From Sphingomonas arenae (GTDB taxonomy: Bacteria; Pseudomonadota; Alphaproteobacteria; Sphingomonadales; Sphingomonadaceae): DNA of 64,000 nt. Position numbers and translations under genes: made by a program. The notes under the pieces are model-generated. The model was not told the origin of the DNA. It made no database searches and saw only the letters and a program-made list of their open reading frames with translations. Shown piece after piece: positions 25,532-33,753 of the stretch. The stretch spans positions 310,001 through 374,000 of the forward strand of contig NZ_JAFFJU010000002.1 in the NCBI RefSeq assembly GCF_016924655.1. Direction: 5' to 3'. How positions within the stretch are numbered: the stretch's first letter is position 1; the number at the start of each line of letters is the position of its first letter.

Positions 25532-26445
25532 GTTGGCTTGAACGGCTGACCGGCGGTTTCAAGAAGACCGCCGACCGGCTTGGCGAAAACATCAGCGGGC
25601 TCGCCTCGAAACAGGCGCTGGACACGTCGACCCTCGACGACATCGAGGAAGCGCTGATCGCCTCCGATCTCGGGCCCGAAGCCTCCAGGCGTATCCGCGA
25701 GGCCATCTCCGCGCGCCGCTACGAGCAACTCGACGAACGCGGCCTCCGCACCATTTTGGCCGAGGAGATCGAGAAGATCCTCGCTCCCGTCGCCAAGCCG
25801 CTCGACGTCTGGGGCTTTCCGCGTCCGCACGTCATCCTCGTGATCGGGGTCAACGGGTCGGGCAAGACCACCACCATCGGCAAGCTCGGCCACCTGCTCC
25901 AGGAACAGGACTATGGCGTGATGCTCGCCGCCGGCGACACCTTTCGGGCCGCCGCAATCGAGCAGCTGCGCATCTGGGGCGAACGCATCGGAGCGCCCGT
26001 CATCTCCGGCAAGGAGGGCGGCGACGCTGCGGGGATCGTGTACGACGGCGTGAAGCAGGCGACCGCCACCGGCATCGATGCACTGATCGTCGACACCGCC
26101 GGGCGGCTCCAGAACAAGACGCACCTGATGGACGAGCTCAGCAAGGTCCGCCGCGTCCTTGGCCGGCTCAACCCGGAAGCTCCCCACGATGTGGTGCTCG
26201 TCCTCGATGCGACCACCGGGCAGAACGCGCTCAACCAGATCGAGGTGTTCCGCGACCTCGCGGGCGTCACCGGTCTGGTGATGACGAAGCTCGACGGAAC
26301 CGCCCGGGGTGGCGTGCTGGTCGCGGCAGCCGAGAGGTTCGGGCTTCCGATCCATGCCATCGGCGTCGGCGAAGGCGTGAACGACCTCCGTCCCTTCGAC
26401 CCCCGCGCGGTTGCCCGCGCCATTGCAGGACTTCCGCCCGAATGA
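25528..26445 (+). CDS. ftsY: signal recognition particle receptor FtsY
   Basis: SRP receptor GTPase at the inner membrane, partner of Ffh. The 305 aa contain the NG domain: a helical N part (SWLERLTGGFKKTADRLGEN), G1 GVNGSGKTTTIGKL, AAGDTFRAAAIEQL, G3 VDTAGRLQNKT, TKLDGTARGGVLV and IGVGEGVNDLRPFD. The acidic A domain found in E. coli is absent, as in most alphaproteobacteria. Overlaps mtaB (ATGA) and yciB (ATGA), so the three are translationally coupled. Confidence 0.98.
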   Translation: MSWLERLTGGFKKTADRLGENISGLASKQALDTSTLDDIEEALIASDLGPEASRRIREAISARRYEQLDERGLRTILAEEIEKILAPVAKPLDVWGFPRPHVILVIGVNGSGKTTTIGKLGHLLQEQDYGVMLAAGDTFRAAAIEQLRIWGERIGAPVISGKEGGDAAGIVYDGVKQATATGIDALIVDTAGRLQNKTHLMDELSKVRRVLGRLNPEAPHDVVLVLDATTGQNALNQIEVFRDLAGVTGLVMTKLDGTARGGVLVAAAERFGLPIHAIGVGEGVNDLRPFDPRAVARAIAGLPPE

Positions 26446-27065
26446 ACACCGCTGCTTCTAAGCAGGAGCCCACGGGCAGCGCCAAGCTGCTGATCGACCT
26501 TGGGCCGCTGCTGGTCTTCTTCATCACCAACTTCGCCGCGCCCGTCCCGCCGATCATGAAGATCTTCGTCGCGACCGGCGCGTTCATGGTGGCGATGGTT
26601 GCGGCCATGATCTTCTCGGCAATCCGCTACCGCCACATCTCGCCGCTGCTGTGGTTCTCGGGCGTGATGGTAGTGATCCTCGGCGGGCTCACCATCTGGC
26701 TGCACAACGAGACGTTCATCAAGGTCAAGCCGACCATCTATTACCTGTTCGTTGGCGTCCTGCTCGGTTTCGGCCTGTGGCGGGACAAGCCGCTGCTGAA
26801 GCTCGTGCTCGGCAGCGCTTATCCGGGCCTCACCGACGAAGGCTGGCGCAAGCTGACGCGCAACTGGGCGCTGTTCTTTGCGCTCATGGCCCTCATCAAC
26901 GAGGCGGTTTGGCGCAACTTCAGCACGGACACCTGGGTTGGCTTCAAGCTGTGGGGCGCGATCCCCCTCACCTTCCTGTTCGCCGCTGCCAACATCCCCA
27001 TGCTGCTTCGGCACGGGCTGACGACGGACAAGGCTGACCTTGCCGAGCCGGGACCGGTCGAATGA
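26442..27065 (+). CDS. YciB/IspZ family inner-membrane protein
   Basis: Integral membrane protein of the YciB (septation protein A, IspZ) family, 207 aa with about five hydrophobic segments. [16 protein letters not shown] near the N-terminus, FKVKPT-like [17 protein letters not shown], the W-rich [21 protein letters not shown] and [13 protein letters not shown] are family hallmarks. In enterobacteria it is linked to septation and envelope synthesis. In alphaproteobacteria it is typically next to ftsY, as here. It overlaps ftsY and the ABC ATPase by four bases each. Confidence 0.93.
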   Translation: MNTAASKQEPTGSAKLLIDLGPLLVFFITNFAAPVPPIMKIFVATGAFMVAMVAAMIFSAIRYRHISPLLWFSGVMVVILGGLTIWLHNETFIKVKPTIYYLFVGVLLGFGLWRDKPLLKLVLGSAYPGLTDEGWRKLTRNWALFFALMALINEAVWRNFSTDTWVGFKLWGAIPLTFLFAAANIPMLLRHGLTTDKADLAEPGPVE

Positions 27066-27997
27066 ACGAACCCATCCTGTCCATCCGCGGCCTGCGCAAG
27101 GCGTACAAGAGCGGCACGGAGGCTTTGAAGGCTGTCGACCTCGACATCCACCGCGGGGAGATCTTCGCTCTGCTTGGGCCGAACGGTGCGGGCAAGACGA
27201 CGCTGATCTCCATCGTCTGCGGCATCGTCACTGCAACCGATGGCGTGGTGCTCGTCGACGGCCGGAACTGGCGCGACGATTACCGCCACGCCCGCACGCG
27301 CATCGGCCTCGTTCCACAGGAACTCACGACCGACGCCTTCGAACCGGTCCTGAACACTGTGAGCTTTAGCCGCGAGCTGTTCGGCAAGCCGAAGAACTCG
27401 GCATATGTCGAGCAGATCCTCCGCGACCTGACCCTCTGGGACAAGCGCCACACGATCATGAAGGAGCTGTCCGGTGGGATGAAGCGCCGGGTGATGATCG
27501 CCAAGGCGCTCGCCCACGAACCCGACATCCTCTTCCTTGACGAGCCGACCGCCGGCGTGGACGTGGAGTTGCGCAAGGACATGTGGGCCCTCGTCCGCCG
27601 CCTGCGCGAGCGGGGCGTCACCATCATCCTTACCACCCACTACATCGAGGAGGCCGAGGAGATGGCGGATCGGGTCGGCATCATCCGGCTGGGTGAACTG
27701 ATCCTCGTCGAAGAGAAGAACGCCCTGATGCAGAAACTCGGCCGCAAGGAATTGCACCTGGAGCTCGCGGAGCCGCTGACCGCGGTGCCGGCCGTGCTCG
27801 ACGAGTGGGACCTCAAGCTCAACGACGGCGGCACCCACCTGACCTACACCTTCGACGGCAAGGCCGAGCGCACCGGCATCCCGTCCCTGCTGGCTGCGAT
27901 GCGTGACCTGGGGATCGGCTTCAAGGACCTGGAAACCAAGACATCCAGCCTCGAAGACATCTTCGTCGACCTGATCCATGGAGGTCGTATTGCGTGA
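27062..27997 (+). CDS. ABC-2 type transporter ATP-binding protein
   Basis: ATPase subunit of an ABC exporter, 311 aa. Walker A is [13 protein letters not shown], the Q-loop [10 protein letters not shown], signature [17 protein letters not shown], Walker [16 protein letters not shown] and the switch His in [15 protein letters not shown]. An about 80-residue C-terminal extension follows. Its permease is at 28139, separated by a 112-base repeat region. The family of YadG/YadH-like or CcmA-like exporters fits; substrate unknown. Confidence 0.95.
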   Translation: MNEPILSIRGLRKAYKSGTEALKAVDLDIHRGEIFALLGPNGAGKTTLISIVCGIVTATDGVVLVDGRNWRDDYRHARTRIGLVPQELTTDAFEPVLNTVSFSRELFGKPKNSAYVEQILRDLTLWDKRHTIMKELSGGMKRRVMIAKALAHEPDILFLDEPTAGVDVELRKDMWALVRRLRERGVTIILTTHYIEEAEEMADRVGIIRLGELILVEEKNALMQKLGRKELHLELAEPLTAVPAVLDEWDLKLNDGGTHLTYTFDGKAERTGIPSLLAAMRDLGIGFKDLETKTSSLEDIFVDLIHGGRIA

Positions 27998-28008
27998 CTT
28001 CTCGAGGG

Positions 28009-28120
28009 CCCTTCGACAAGCTCAGGGTGAGCGCATGAGGTATGGCCCTCCCCCCGCGCCCCCGCTGAGCCTGTTGAAGCGCAACCCTCCCCACGCGCTC
28101 ACGCTGAGCCAGTCGAAGCG
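28009..28120. repeat. family B repeat cluster, copy 1
   Basis: Three degenerate units: gcccttcgacaagctcaggg... (28009-28034), ccccgctgagcctgttgaag (around 28059-28080) and cgctcacgctgagccagtcg... (28095-28120). The first is inverted relative to the others. The cluster separates the ABC ATPase from its permease. Other clusters at 29682 and 35169. Confidence 0.85.
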
Positions 28121-28138
28121 TACTCAAGGACCAAGACC

Positions 28139-28900
28139 ATGAACTGGCGCGGCGTCTGGGCGATCTACAAGTTCGAGATGCACCGCTTCCGGCGGACGCT
28201 ATGGACCGGGCTGGCCGTCCCGGTGATCACCACCTCCCTCTACTTCGTCGTGTTCGGCTCGGCGATCGGCGGCCGCATGACCGAGATCGGCGGCGTGCCC
28301 TATGGCGCATTCATCGTGCCGGGCCTGATGATGCTGAGCCTGTTCACCGAGAGCATCTTCAACGGCAGCTTCGGCATCCACATGCCGCGCTTCACCGGCA
28401 CCATCTACGAAATCCTGTCCGCGCCGCTTTCCGCCTTCGAGACCGTGCTCGGCTACGTTGGCGCCGCAGCGACGAAGGGACTCACCGTAGCCCTGGTGAT
28501 CCTGGCGACCGCCCACCTGTTCGTACCACTGACGATCGAGCACCCCGTCCTGATGCTGCTCTATCTCGCGCTCGTGGCGCTGACCTTCTGCATGTTCGGC
28601 TTCATCATCGGCGTGTGGGCCAAGGGATTCGAACAGCTGCAAGTGATCCCGCTGCTCATCGTCACGCCGCTGACGTTCCTCGGCGGAGCCTTCTACTCGA
28701 TCGACATGCTCCCACCGACTTGGCGTCAGATCACCTTGTTCAATCCCGTCGTCTACCTGATCAATGGCTTCCGCTGGACCTTCTTCGGGACGGCGGACGT
28801 GGCTTTCGGGACCGCACTGGTGGCGACCTTCGCCTTCGCCCTCGCCTGTCTGGCAGGCATCTGGTGGATCTTCAGGACGGGGTACCGGCTGAAAGCCTAG
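28139..28900 (+). CDS. ABC-2 type transporter permease
   Basis: Six-helix permease of the ABC-2 family, 253 aa. It opens with [24 protein letters not shown], a cytosolic amphipathic start typical of the YadH class, followed by hydrophobic segments at about 28-48, 55-75, 105-130, 140-160, 170-190 and 225-245. [19 protein letters not shown] and [14 protein letters not shown] are conserved in the family. It pairs with the ATPase at 27062. AAGGA lies upstream of the ATG. Substrate unknown. Confidence 0.93.
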   Translation: MNWRGVWAIYKFEMHRFRRTLWTGLAVPVITTSLYFVVFGSAIGGRMTEIGGVPYGAFIVPGLMMLSLFTESIFNGSFGIHMPRFTGTIYEILSAPLSAFETVLGYVGAAATKGLTVALVILATAHLFVPLTIEHPVLMLLYLALVALTFCMFGFIIGVWAKGFEQLQVIPLLIVTPLTFLGGAFYSIDMLPPTWRQITLFNPVVYLINGFRWTFFGTADVAFGTALVATFAFALACLAGIWWIFRTGYRLKA

Positions 28901-28909
28901 CCCGTAAAT

Positions 28910-28997
28910 GTCACCCCCGCGAAGGCGGGGGTCCATCTCCCAACACAACCAAGATCAGCAAGGTCGGGAGATGGCATTCCGCCTCCGCGGGAATGAC
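28910..28997. repeat. family D palindromic repeat, copy 2
   Basis: gtcacccccgcgaaggcggg...catctcc (28910-28940) pairs with gggagatggcattccgcctc...gaatgac (to 28997). It sits between the convergent ends of the permease and sod, so it can serve as a terminator for both. Confidence 0.88.
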
Positions 28998-29007
28998 GCG
29001 GTTGAGA

Positions 29008-29613
29008 TCAGATCGCTGCGAACCGCTGCTGCACCTTATCCCAGTTCACAACGTTCCACCACGCCTTGAGGTAATCCGCGCGGCGGTTCTGGTAATTCAG
29101 GTAGTAAGCGTGCTCCCACACGTCGTTGCCGAGGATGGGAGTGCCCTTCTTCTCGGCAATGTCCATCAGCGGATTATCCTGATTCGGCGTGGACACGACC
29201 TCCAGCCCCTGTCCGGGCACCGCGATCAGCCATACCCAGCCCGAGCCGAAGCGCCCGAGGCCCGCCGTGTTGAACTGCTCCTGCAGCGCGTCGAACGAGC
29301 CGAACTTCGACGTGATCGCATCTGCCAGTTCGCCGGCCGGCTGCCCACCTCCGGGACCCATGATCTCCCAGAAGAAGCTGTGGTTCCAATGGCCGCCGCC
29401 ATTGTTGCGCACGACGGGCGGAGCCGATCCCACGCTCGAGAGGATGTCCTCCAGGCTCTTGCCCTGCAGGTTGGGATCCGCGTCCACCGCCTTGTTGAGG
29501 TTGTCGACATAGGCCTGGTGATGCTTGTCGTGATGCAGCTTCATCGTCTGCGCGTCGATATGCGGCTCCAGCGCGGCATAGTCGTAGGGCAGCGGGGCGA
29601 CTTCGAAAGCCAT
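29008..29613 (-). CDS. superoxide dismutase (Fe/Mn type)
   Basis: Cytosolic dismutation of superoxide. The 201 aa carry the metal ligands: His in [11 protein letters not shown], His in [12 protein letters not shown], Asp and His in [22 protein letters not shown] and AWWNVVNW are conserved. Fe versus Mn cannot be settled safely from sequence; alphaproteobacterial enzymes of this type often use iron (SodB-like). The start at 29613 is preceded by aggagaacc. The convergent permease ends at a family D repeat; a family B cluster lies upstream. Confidence 0.96.
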   Translation of the reverse strand: MAFEVAPLPYDYAALEPHIDAQTMKLHHDKHHQAYVDNLNKAVDADPNLQGKSLEDILSSVGSAPPVVRNNGGGHWNHSFFWEIMGPGGGQPAGELADAITSKFGSFDALQEQFNTAGLGRFGSGWVWLIAVPGQGLEVVSTPNQDNPLMDIAEKKGTPILGNDVWEHAYYLNYQNRRADYLKAWWNVVNWDKVQQRFAAI

Positions 29614-29681
29614 GGCGGTTCTCCTGTTGAGGTTGGCCGCGATGTGGTCGGTGGGAGACGGTGAGTCAACGAGCGCAAAAT

Positions 29682-29822
29682 GCGCTCACGCTGAGCTTGT
29701 CGAAGCGATGCGCATGAACGCGCTTACGCTGAGCCTGTCGAAGCGATCCGCATGGACGCGCTCACGCTGAGCTTGTCGAAGCGTCTGCCCTCGTCACCCT
29801 TCGACAGGCTCAGGGTGAGCGC
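29682..29822. repeat. family B repeat cluster, copy 2 (38-bp tandem repeats)
   Basis: Three direct units starting near 29682, 29720 and 29758 with a period of 38 bases, each gcgctcacgctgagcttgtc plus gaagcgatgcgcatgaa-like spacer, followed by one inverted unit acccttcgacaggctcaggg...gcg (29797-29822). It fills the space between the sod start region and the pspF stop codon at 29830. Confidence 0.88.
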
Positions 29823-29829
29823 AACAGGG

Positions 29830-30921
29830 CTAAGCTGCCTGCTCTCCCTCGAGCAGCTTGTGCCGCTTCAACGCATGCCGCAGCTGGTCATAGCTAAGGT
29901 TCAGCGCCGCCGCCGTGGCGCGTTGGTTGTAGCGGTTGCGGGCCAGCGCATCCTCCAACAGCGCACGCTCGTAGGACGTCACCGCCGCGCGGAAGTCGCT
30001 CGTGGTCACCGACCCTGCCGCAGGAGCGACCGGCACTGGCGCTGTCGGCTCCTCCTCCGACCCGGTCACATCCCTCGCCGGCGCGTCGGCAACGATCGTC
30101 TTCCCCGGTGCCCACGGGGAGGAGAAGGGATCGAACTGGATGGCGTCGATCGGCCGCTCCGGATCGTCCCAGCGATACACGGCCCGTTCGACCACGTTGC
30201 GCAACTCCCGCACGTTCCCGGGCCAATTATAGCCTTCAAGCTCACTCATCGCCTGGCGCGTGAAGCCGGGCCAACTCGGCCAGTCGAGTTCGACCGCCAT
30301 GCGTCGACCGAAATGCTCCGCAAGCAGCGGAACGTCCCCCTGGCGCAGCCGCAGCGGCGGCAGGGTCACGACCTCGAAGCACAGGCGGTCCAGCAGGTCC
30401 GCCCGGAACTTGCCCTGGTCGACGAGTCGCGGGAGATGCTCGTTCGTGGCGGCGACGATCCGGACATCGACCTTGACCGGCTTCGATGCGCCGATGCGCG
30501 TGACTTCCCCATATTCGACCGCCCGCAGCAGCCGGTCCTGCGCTGGCGACGACAGCGTGGCGAGCTCGTCGAGGAAAAGCGTGCCGCCATCGGCCTCCTC
30601 GAACCGGCCGTGGCGGGTCTTGGACGCGCCCGTGAACGCTCCGGCCTCATGCCCGAACAGCTCCGCCTCGATCAGATTCTCGGGCAGCGCCGCGCAGTTC
30701 ATCGTGACCAGCGGGCCAGCCCAGCGGGACGACAAGTGGTGCAGGCGCTCCGCGATAAGTTCCTTGCCGGTGCCGCGCTCACCGATCACCAGCACCGGCC
30801 GGTTGAGCGGCGCTGCACGGCTGGCACGCTCGACCGCGTCGAGGAAAGCAAGGCTTTGGCCGATGAAGGACTGGGTCCGCTCCACGCCAAAGAGTTGGTG
30901 CAGATTCCCGAGGCTTGGCAA
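29830..30921 (-). CDS. pspF: sigma-54 activator PspF
   Basis: AAA+ enhancer-binding protein that turns on the psp operon from sigma-54 promoters and is held inactive by PspA. The protein has no receiver domain: it begins with a short lead (SFIGQSLAFLDAVERASRAA), then Walker A GERGTGKE, the GAFTGA loop, Walker B GGTLFLDE, and ends in a Fis-type helix-turn-helix (NRYNQRATAAALNLSYDQLR). The longest frame starts at TTG 30921; alignment to E. coli PspF suggests GTG near 30885 as an alternative, and no ribosome binding site decides. It is divergent from pspA with the sigma-54 promoter between. Confidence 0.95.
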   Translation of the reverse strand: MPSLGNLHQLFGVERTQSFIGQSLAFLDAVERASRAAPLNRPVLVIGERGTGKELIAERLHHLSSRWAGPLVTMNCAALPENLIEAELFGHEAGAFTGASKTRHGRFEEADGGTLFLDELATLSSPAQDRLLRAVEYGEVTRIGASKPVKVDVRIVAATNEHLPRLVDQGKFRADLLDRLCFEVVTLPPLRLRQGDVPLLAEHFGRRMAVELDWPSWPGFTRQAMSELEGYNWPGNVRELRNVVERAVYRWDDPERPIDAIQFDPFSSPWAPGKTIVADAPARDVTGSEEEPTAPVPVAPAAGSVTTSDFRAAVTSYERALLEDALARNRYNQRATAAALNLSYDQLRHALKRHKLLEGEQAA

Positions 30922-30987
30922 GTTATTTCAGCTTGTCGGAACGGCGGAAATGGGCCGTTTCCTGCTTTTCTGCCCTTGCTCGAAAAA

Positions 30988-31003
30988 TGGCACGAACCCT
31001 GCA
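30988..31003 (+). promoter_or_regulatory. sigma-54 promoter of the psp operon
   Basis: tggcacgaaccctgca matches the -24/-12 consensus TGGCAC-N5-TTGC, with GG (30989-30990) and GC (31001-31002) separated by exactly ten bases. It lies 47 bases before the pspA start and downstream of the divergent pspF, as expected for PspF control. Confidence 0.9.
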
Positions 31004-31049
31004 TAGTCTTTCATCGACAGGACCCTTCTGCCTTGCGAGGTACGAATAG

Positions 31050-31718
31050 ATGAGCATCTTTTCCCGGACACGGGACATCATGGCAGCCAATTTCACGGAG
31101 CTGCTCGACCGGTCGGAAGACCCCAGCAGGATGATCCGCATGATCATCCTGGAAATGGAGGAGACGCTGGTCGAAGTCCGTGCATCGGCCGCGCGCTCCA
31201 TTGCGGATGCCAAGGAAATGCGCCGGGCGATCTCCCGGCTCGACGGGCTGACCGAAAGCTGGACCGAGAAGGCCGAACTGGCTCTGAGCAAAGGCCGCGA
31301 GGATCTCGCGAAGGCGGCGCTGATCGAGCGTCAGAAGGCCGCCGACATGGCCAAGGGGCTCGAAGCCGAAATCAAGGTCGTCGACGACACGCTGAAGAGC
31401 TATGAAGCGGACATCGCCAAGCTCCAGTCGAAACTGCGTGAGGCGCGGGCTCGGCAGAACGCATTGGCGACCCGGATGGAGAGCGCCGTGACCCGCGCCA
31501 AGGCCCGCGAAGTGCTGAACGGAAGCCGGACCGAAGACGCGTTCAGCCGCTTCGAGCTGCTGGAGCGCCGGGCGGACTTCGCAGAAGGGCGGGCCGAGGC
31601 TCTCGGAATGACTGGACCCAAGAGTCTCGAGGAAGAGATCGCCGAACTTCGTGCCGAAGAAGCGGTCGACGCGGAACTGGAAGCATTGAAGGCCAAGCTG
31701 GCCGGCAAGGGGAAGTAA
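31050..31718 (+). CDS. pspA: phage shock protein A
   Basis: Peripheral membrane coiled-coil protein of the PspA/IM30/ESCRT-III family. It binds stressed membranes and inhibits PspF. At 222 aa it is full length: an amphipathic N-helix (MSIFSRTRDIMAANFTELLD), EDPSRMIRMIILEMEETLVEVR, long heptad coils, then EEEIAELRAEEAVDAELEALK. First gene after the sigma-54 promoter; pspB follows three bases later. Confidence 0.97.
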   Translation: MSIFSRTRDIMAANFTELLDRSEDPSRMIRMIILEMEETLVEVRASAARSIADAKEMRRAISRLDGLTESWTEKAELALSKGREDLAKAALIERQKAADMAKGLEAEIKVVDDTLKSYEADIAKLQSKLREARARQNALATRMESAVTRAKAREVLNGSRTEDAFSRFELLERRADFAEGRAEALGMTGPKSLEEEIAELRAEEAVDAELEALKAKLAGKGK

Positions 31719-31721
31719 GGT

Positions 31722-32051
31722 ATGGAAACTGGGGAATTTCTCGCCCTGTGCGTCACATTGGGCATTCTCTTTATCGGTCTGCCATGGCTGATCTTTCACT
31801 ACATCACCAAGTGGAAGACCGCTGCGACGCTCACGTCCGGGGATGAGAAGCTGCTCGACGACCTCCACGACCTCGCCCGGCGGCTGGATGACCGGCTGTG
31901 CTCGATCGAGCGCATCATGACTGCCGAGAACCCGAACTGGCGTCAGCAGTGCCTGCCGGAATCCTCTCGCTTGCTCGGGACGGATCGCAGCCTCGACGAG
32001 GATCTGGGCAGGATCCGCACCAACGCACCCACTAGCAGGGAGTATCGCTGA
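31722..32051 (+). CDS. pspB: phage shock protein B
   Basis: Small membrane partner of PspC in the Psp response. Residues 5-28 form a membrane helix (FLALCVTLGILFIGLPWLIF). Then comes HYITKWKTA and a coil with LARRLDDRLCSIERIMTAENPNW, the usual PspB coiled-coil followed by PNWR. Length 109 aa is longer than E. coli PspB (about 74) because of a 35-residue polar tail. The RLxSIERIMTAE stretch is the same motif that recurs in the next four proteins. Stop and pspC start overlap as TGATG. Confidence 0.92.
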   Translation: METGEFLALCVTLGILFIGLPWLIFHYITKWKTAATLTSGDEKLLDDLHDLARRLDDRLCSIERIMTAENPNWRQQCLPESSRLLGTDRSLDEDLGRIRTNAPTSREYR

Positions 32052-32440
32052 TGCCGACCCAGCCTCCGAGCAGGACGCGCTTCTACCTCGACAAGCGCAA
32101 TGGAAAGGTGATGGGCGTTTGCTCCGGCGTCGCCGACTATACCGGGTTCGACGTCACCCTCGTCCGCATCATCTTCGTTGCCGCGGTGCTGATGGGCAGC
32201 GGTATGCCGCTCCTCATCTACCTCATCGCCGGCATTGTCGCGAAGGACAAACCTTCTGAACTGCGGAGCGGCGATCCGGAAGAGGAGCGCTTCTGGCAGG
32301 GCGTGCGCCAGTCGCCGGCCCGCACCGCTCGCGACATCCGCTCCCGTCTTCGCGACATCGACCGGCGCCTCGGGGATGTCGAGCACTACGTCTTGACCGA
32401 AAATCGCTCGCTCGCCCGCGAGATCGAGCAACTGCGTTAA
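32051..32440 (+). CDS. pspC: phage shock protein C with C-terminal coiled-coil motif
   Basis: Inner-membrane sensor of the Psp system, 129 aa. The PspC domain spans about 8-66 (FYLDKRNGKVMGVCSGVADY, then VRIIFVAAVLM and IYLIAGIVAKDKP). A cytosolic tail ends with RRLGDVEHYVLTENRSLARE followed by IEQLR (106-129), closely resembling the tails of the three downstream proteins. PspC normally binds PspA or PspB; the shared tail could be a mutual binding site. Translationally coupled to pspB. Confidence 0.93.
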   Translation: MPTQPPSRTRFYLDKRNGKVMGVCSGVADYTGFDVTLVRIIFVAAVLMGSGMPLLIYLIAGIVAKDKPSELRSGDPEEERFWQGVRQSPARTARDIRSRLRDIDRRLGDVEHYVLTENRSLAREIEQLR

Positions 32441-32455
32441 GGAAGGGCACGACCA

Positions 32456-32767
32456 ATGTTTCCATTCGAGACCTTCGCACCCGTGGCTGCGATCGTAGGC
32501 TTGGCTGCAGTGATTGGCTGGGTCGTCACGACCTGGATGCGGATCAAACACGGTTATCCGCTGGAGGGTTCGTGGGGCCAGCAGGTTCACCCGAGCAGCA
32601 GCAAGGAATCGCAGGAGCGGATCAAGCTGCTCACCCAGGAGAACGCTCAGCTGAGGGCGGAGATCAGCTCGGTCAAGGACCGGCTCGCCACCGTGGAGCG
32701 GATCGTGACCGATGAGAGCCACCGCCTGGCTCGCGAGATCGACAGCCTCGCCATCACCAAGAACTGA
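32456..32767 (+). CDS. Psp-operon small membrane coiled-coil protein 1
   Basis: Not a named family. 103 aa: membrane helix at about 8-28 (APVAAIVGLAAVIGWVVTTW), a basic/aromatic turn (MRIKHGYPLEGSWG), then a coil from 52 with LLTQENAQLRAEISSV and the motif DRLATVERIVTDESHRLARE (75-94) before IDSLAI. The same motif is at the end of PspC and the next two proteins. The position 15 bases after pspC, with aaggaag as ribosome binding site, makes it part of the psp transcript. The topology resembles PspB. Role in the Psp response is inference. Confidence 0.85.
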   Translation: MFPFETFAPVAAIVGLAAVIGWVVTTWMRIKHGYPLEGSWGQQVHPSSSKESQERIKLLTQENAQLRAEISSVKDRLATVERIVTDESHRLAREIDSLAITKN

Positions 32768-32775
32768 GGTCGGCC

Positions 32776-33054
32776 ATGAACAATATCGCCAGCTGGATCT
32801 GGGTCCTCATCCCCTTGGCTGCAATCGGCATCGCACCGTTTCGCATGTGGCTCCGCCTCAAGGAAAAACAGCTTGATCGGCAATCCGATCTGGCGGCGGA
32901 GAAGGCGGCGCAATATGCTTCGCATACGGCAGAGCTGGAGCAGCGGGTCCGGGTGCTCGAACAGATCGTCACCGACCGCGGCTTCGACACCGCCGCCCAG
33001 ATCGAGGCCCTGCGCAGCACGCCGGCCCGCAAGACGGAAGAAAGCGTAAGATGA
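32776..33054 (+). CDS. Psp-operon small membrane coiled-coil protein 2
   Basis: Unnamed 92-aa protein. Membrane helix about 5-24 (ASWIWVLIPLAAIGIAPF), a basic stretch with LRLKEKQLDRQ, then a coil with TAELEQRVRVLEQIVTDRG (51-69) and AAQIEALR (73-80), matching the motif of its neighbours. The C-terminal 12 residues are polar. Eight bases separate it from the previous gene, and it overlaps the next by ATGA. Same family logic as the preceding entry. Confidence 0.85.
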   Translation: MNNIASWIWVLIPLAAIGIAPFRMWLRLKEKQLDRQSDLAAEKAAQYASHTAELEQRVRVLEQIVTDRGFDTAAQIEALRSTPARKTEESVR

Positions 33055-33299
33055 ACCCCTTCGAGTTCGTACTTGTCCTGATGCTGATGATCTTCGGCTT
33101 CACGATCATCAAGCACCGCATGGGCATCACGTCGCGCGGCGACAAGGCCGATCGCATTCCCGCCGGTCCCGACCCCGAGAAGCAGCAACTCCTGCAGGAG
33201 GTTCGCCAGCTCAAGGAACGCGTGCAGGTGCTCGAGCGGATCACGGTGGAGAAGGAAAACTCCCTCGCGAGGCAGATCGAAGAGCTTCGCGACCGTTAA
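33051..33299 (+). CDS. Psp-operon small membrane coiled-coil protein 3
   Basis: Unnamed 82-aa protein. Membrane helix about 3-20 (PFEFVLVLMLMIFGFTII), basic loop KHRMGITSRGDKADR, then QQLLQEVRQLKERVQVLERI (45-64) and NSLARQIEELRDR (70-82). The motif is the last element of the protein, as in PspC. The ATGA overlap with the previous gene and a single base before sufE make the chain continuous. Confidence 0.85.
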   Translation: MNPFEFVLVLMLMIFGFTIIKHRMGITSRGDKADRIPAGPDPEKQQLLQEVRQLKERVQVLERITVEKENSLARQIEELRDR

Positions 33300-33300
33300 G

Positions 33301-33753
33301 ATGGGTGACGCTGCAGGCGAGAGCGACTATCTCGCCCGCGTGACCACCCTCCCCCGCCTCCCCGACGTCCTCGACGATTATGAGCTGCTCGACAGCGAAG
33401 AGCGCTACCGGCTCCTGATCGACCTCGGCCGCACGCTCGAACCCATGCCCGATGCGCTGAAAACCGACGCTACCAAGGTGCGCGGCTGCTCGGCCTCCGT
33501 GTGGGTCTATCCGACGCGGCTCGACGATGGCCGGCTGCACTTCCTGGCCGACAGCAATGCGGCGATCACCAAGGGCATCGTGGCGCTGGTCCTGAGCGCC
33601 GTGCAGGACCGAACCCCTGAAGAGATCGCGACCACCGACATCGCGCAGCAACTCGCGCCGTTCGAGCTTTCCCGTCAGCTGTCGTCCAACCGCACCCAAG
33701 GCGTCCCCAACATGATCGCCCTCATCCAGGACACGGCGAAGCGCTACCGGTGA
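33301..33753 (+). CDS. sufE: SufE family protein
   Basis: Sulfur acceptor for the SufS cysteine desulfurase in Fe-S cluster assembly. The 150 aa show LLIDLGRTLEPMPDALK, the active-site Cys in VRGCSASVWVY, ADSNAAITKGIVALVLSAV and the late LSSNRTQGVPNMIALI. It starts one base after the third small psp protein and overlaps the thioesterase start. A link to Psp stress through iron-sulfur repair is possible but not shown by sequence. Confidence 0.94.
   Translation: MGDAAGESDYLARVTTLPRLPDVLDDYELLDSEERYRLLIDLGRTLEPMPDALKTDATKVRGCSASVWVYPTRLDDGRLHFLADSNAAITKGIVALVLSAVQDRTPEEIATTDIAQQLAPFELSRQLSSNRTQGVPNMIALIQDTAKRYR

Noticed and set aside
29682-29822. A short CRISPR-like array (38-bp period)
   Set aside because: Only three units, the 'spacers' are near-identical, one further unit is inverted, and no cas gene is near; it belongs to the family B repeats.
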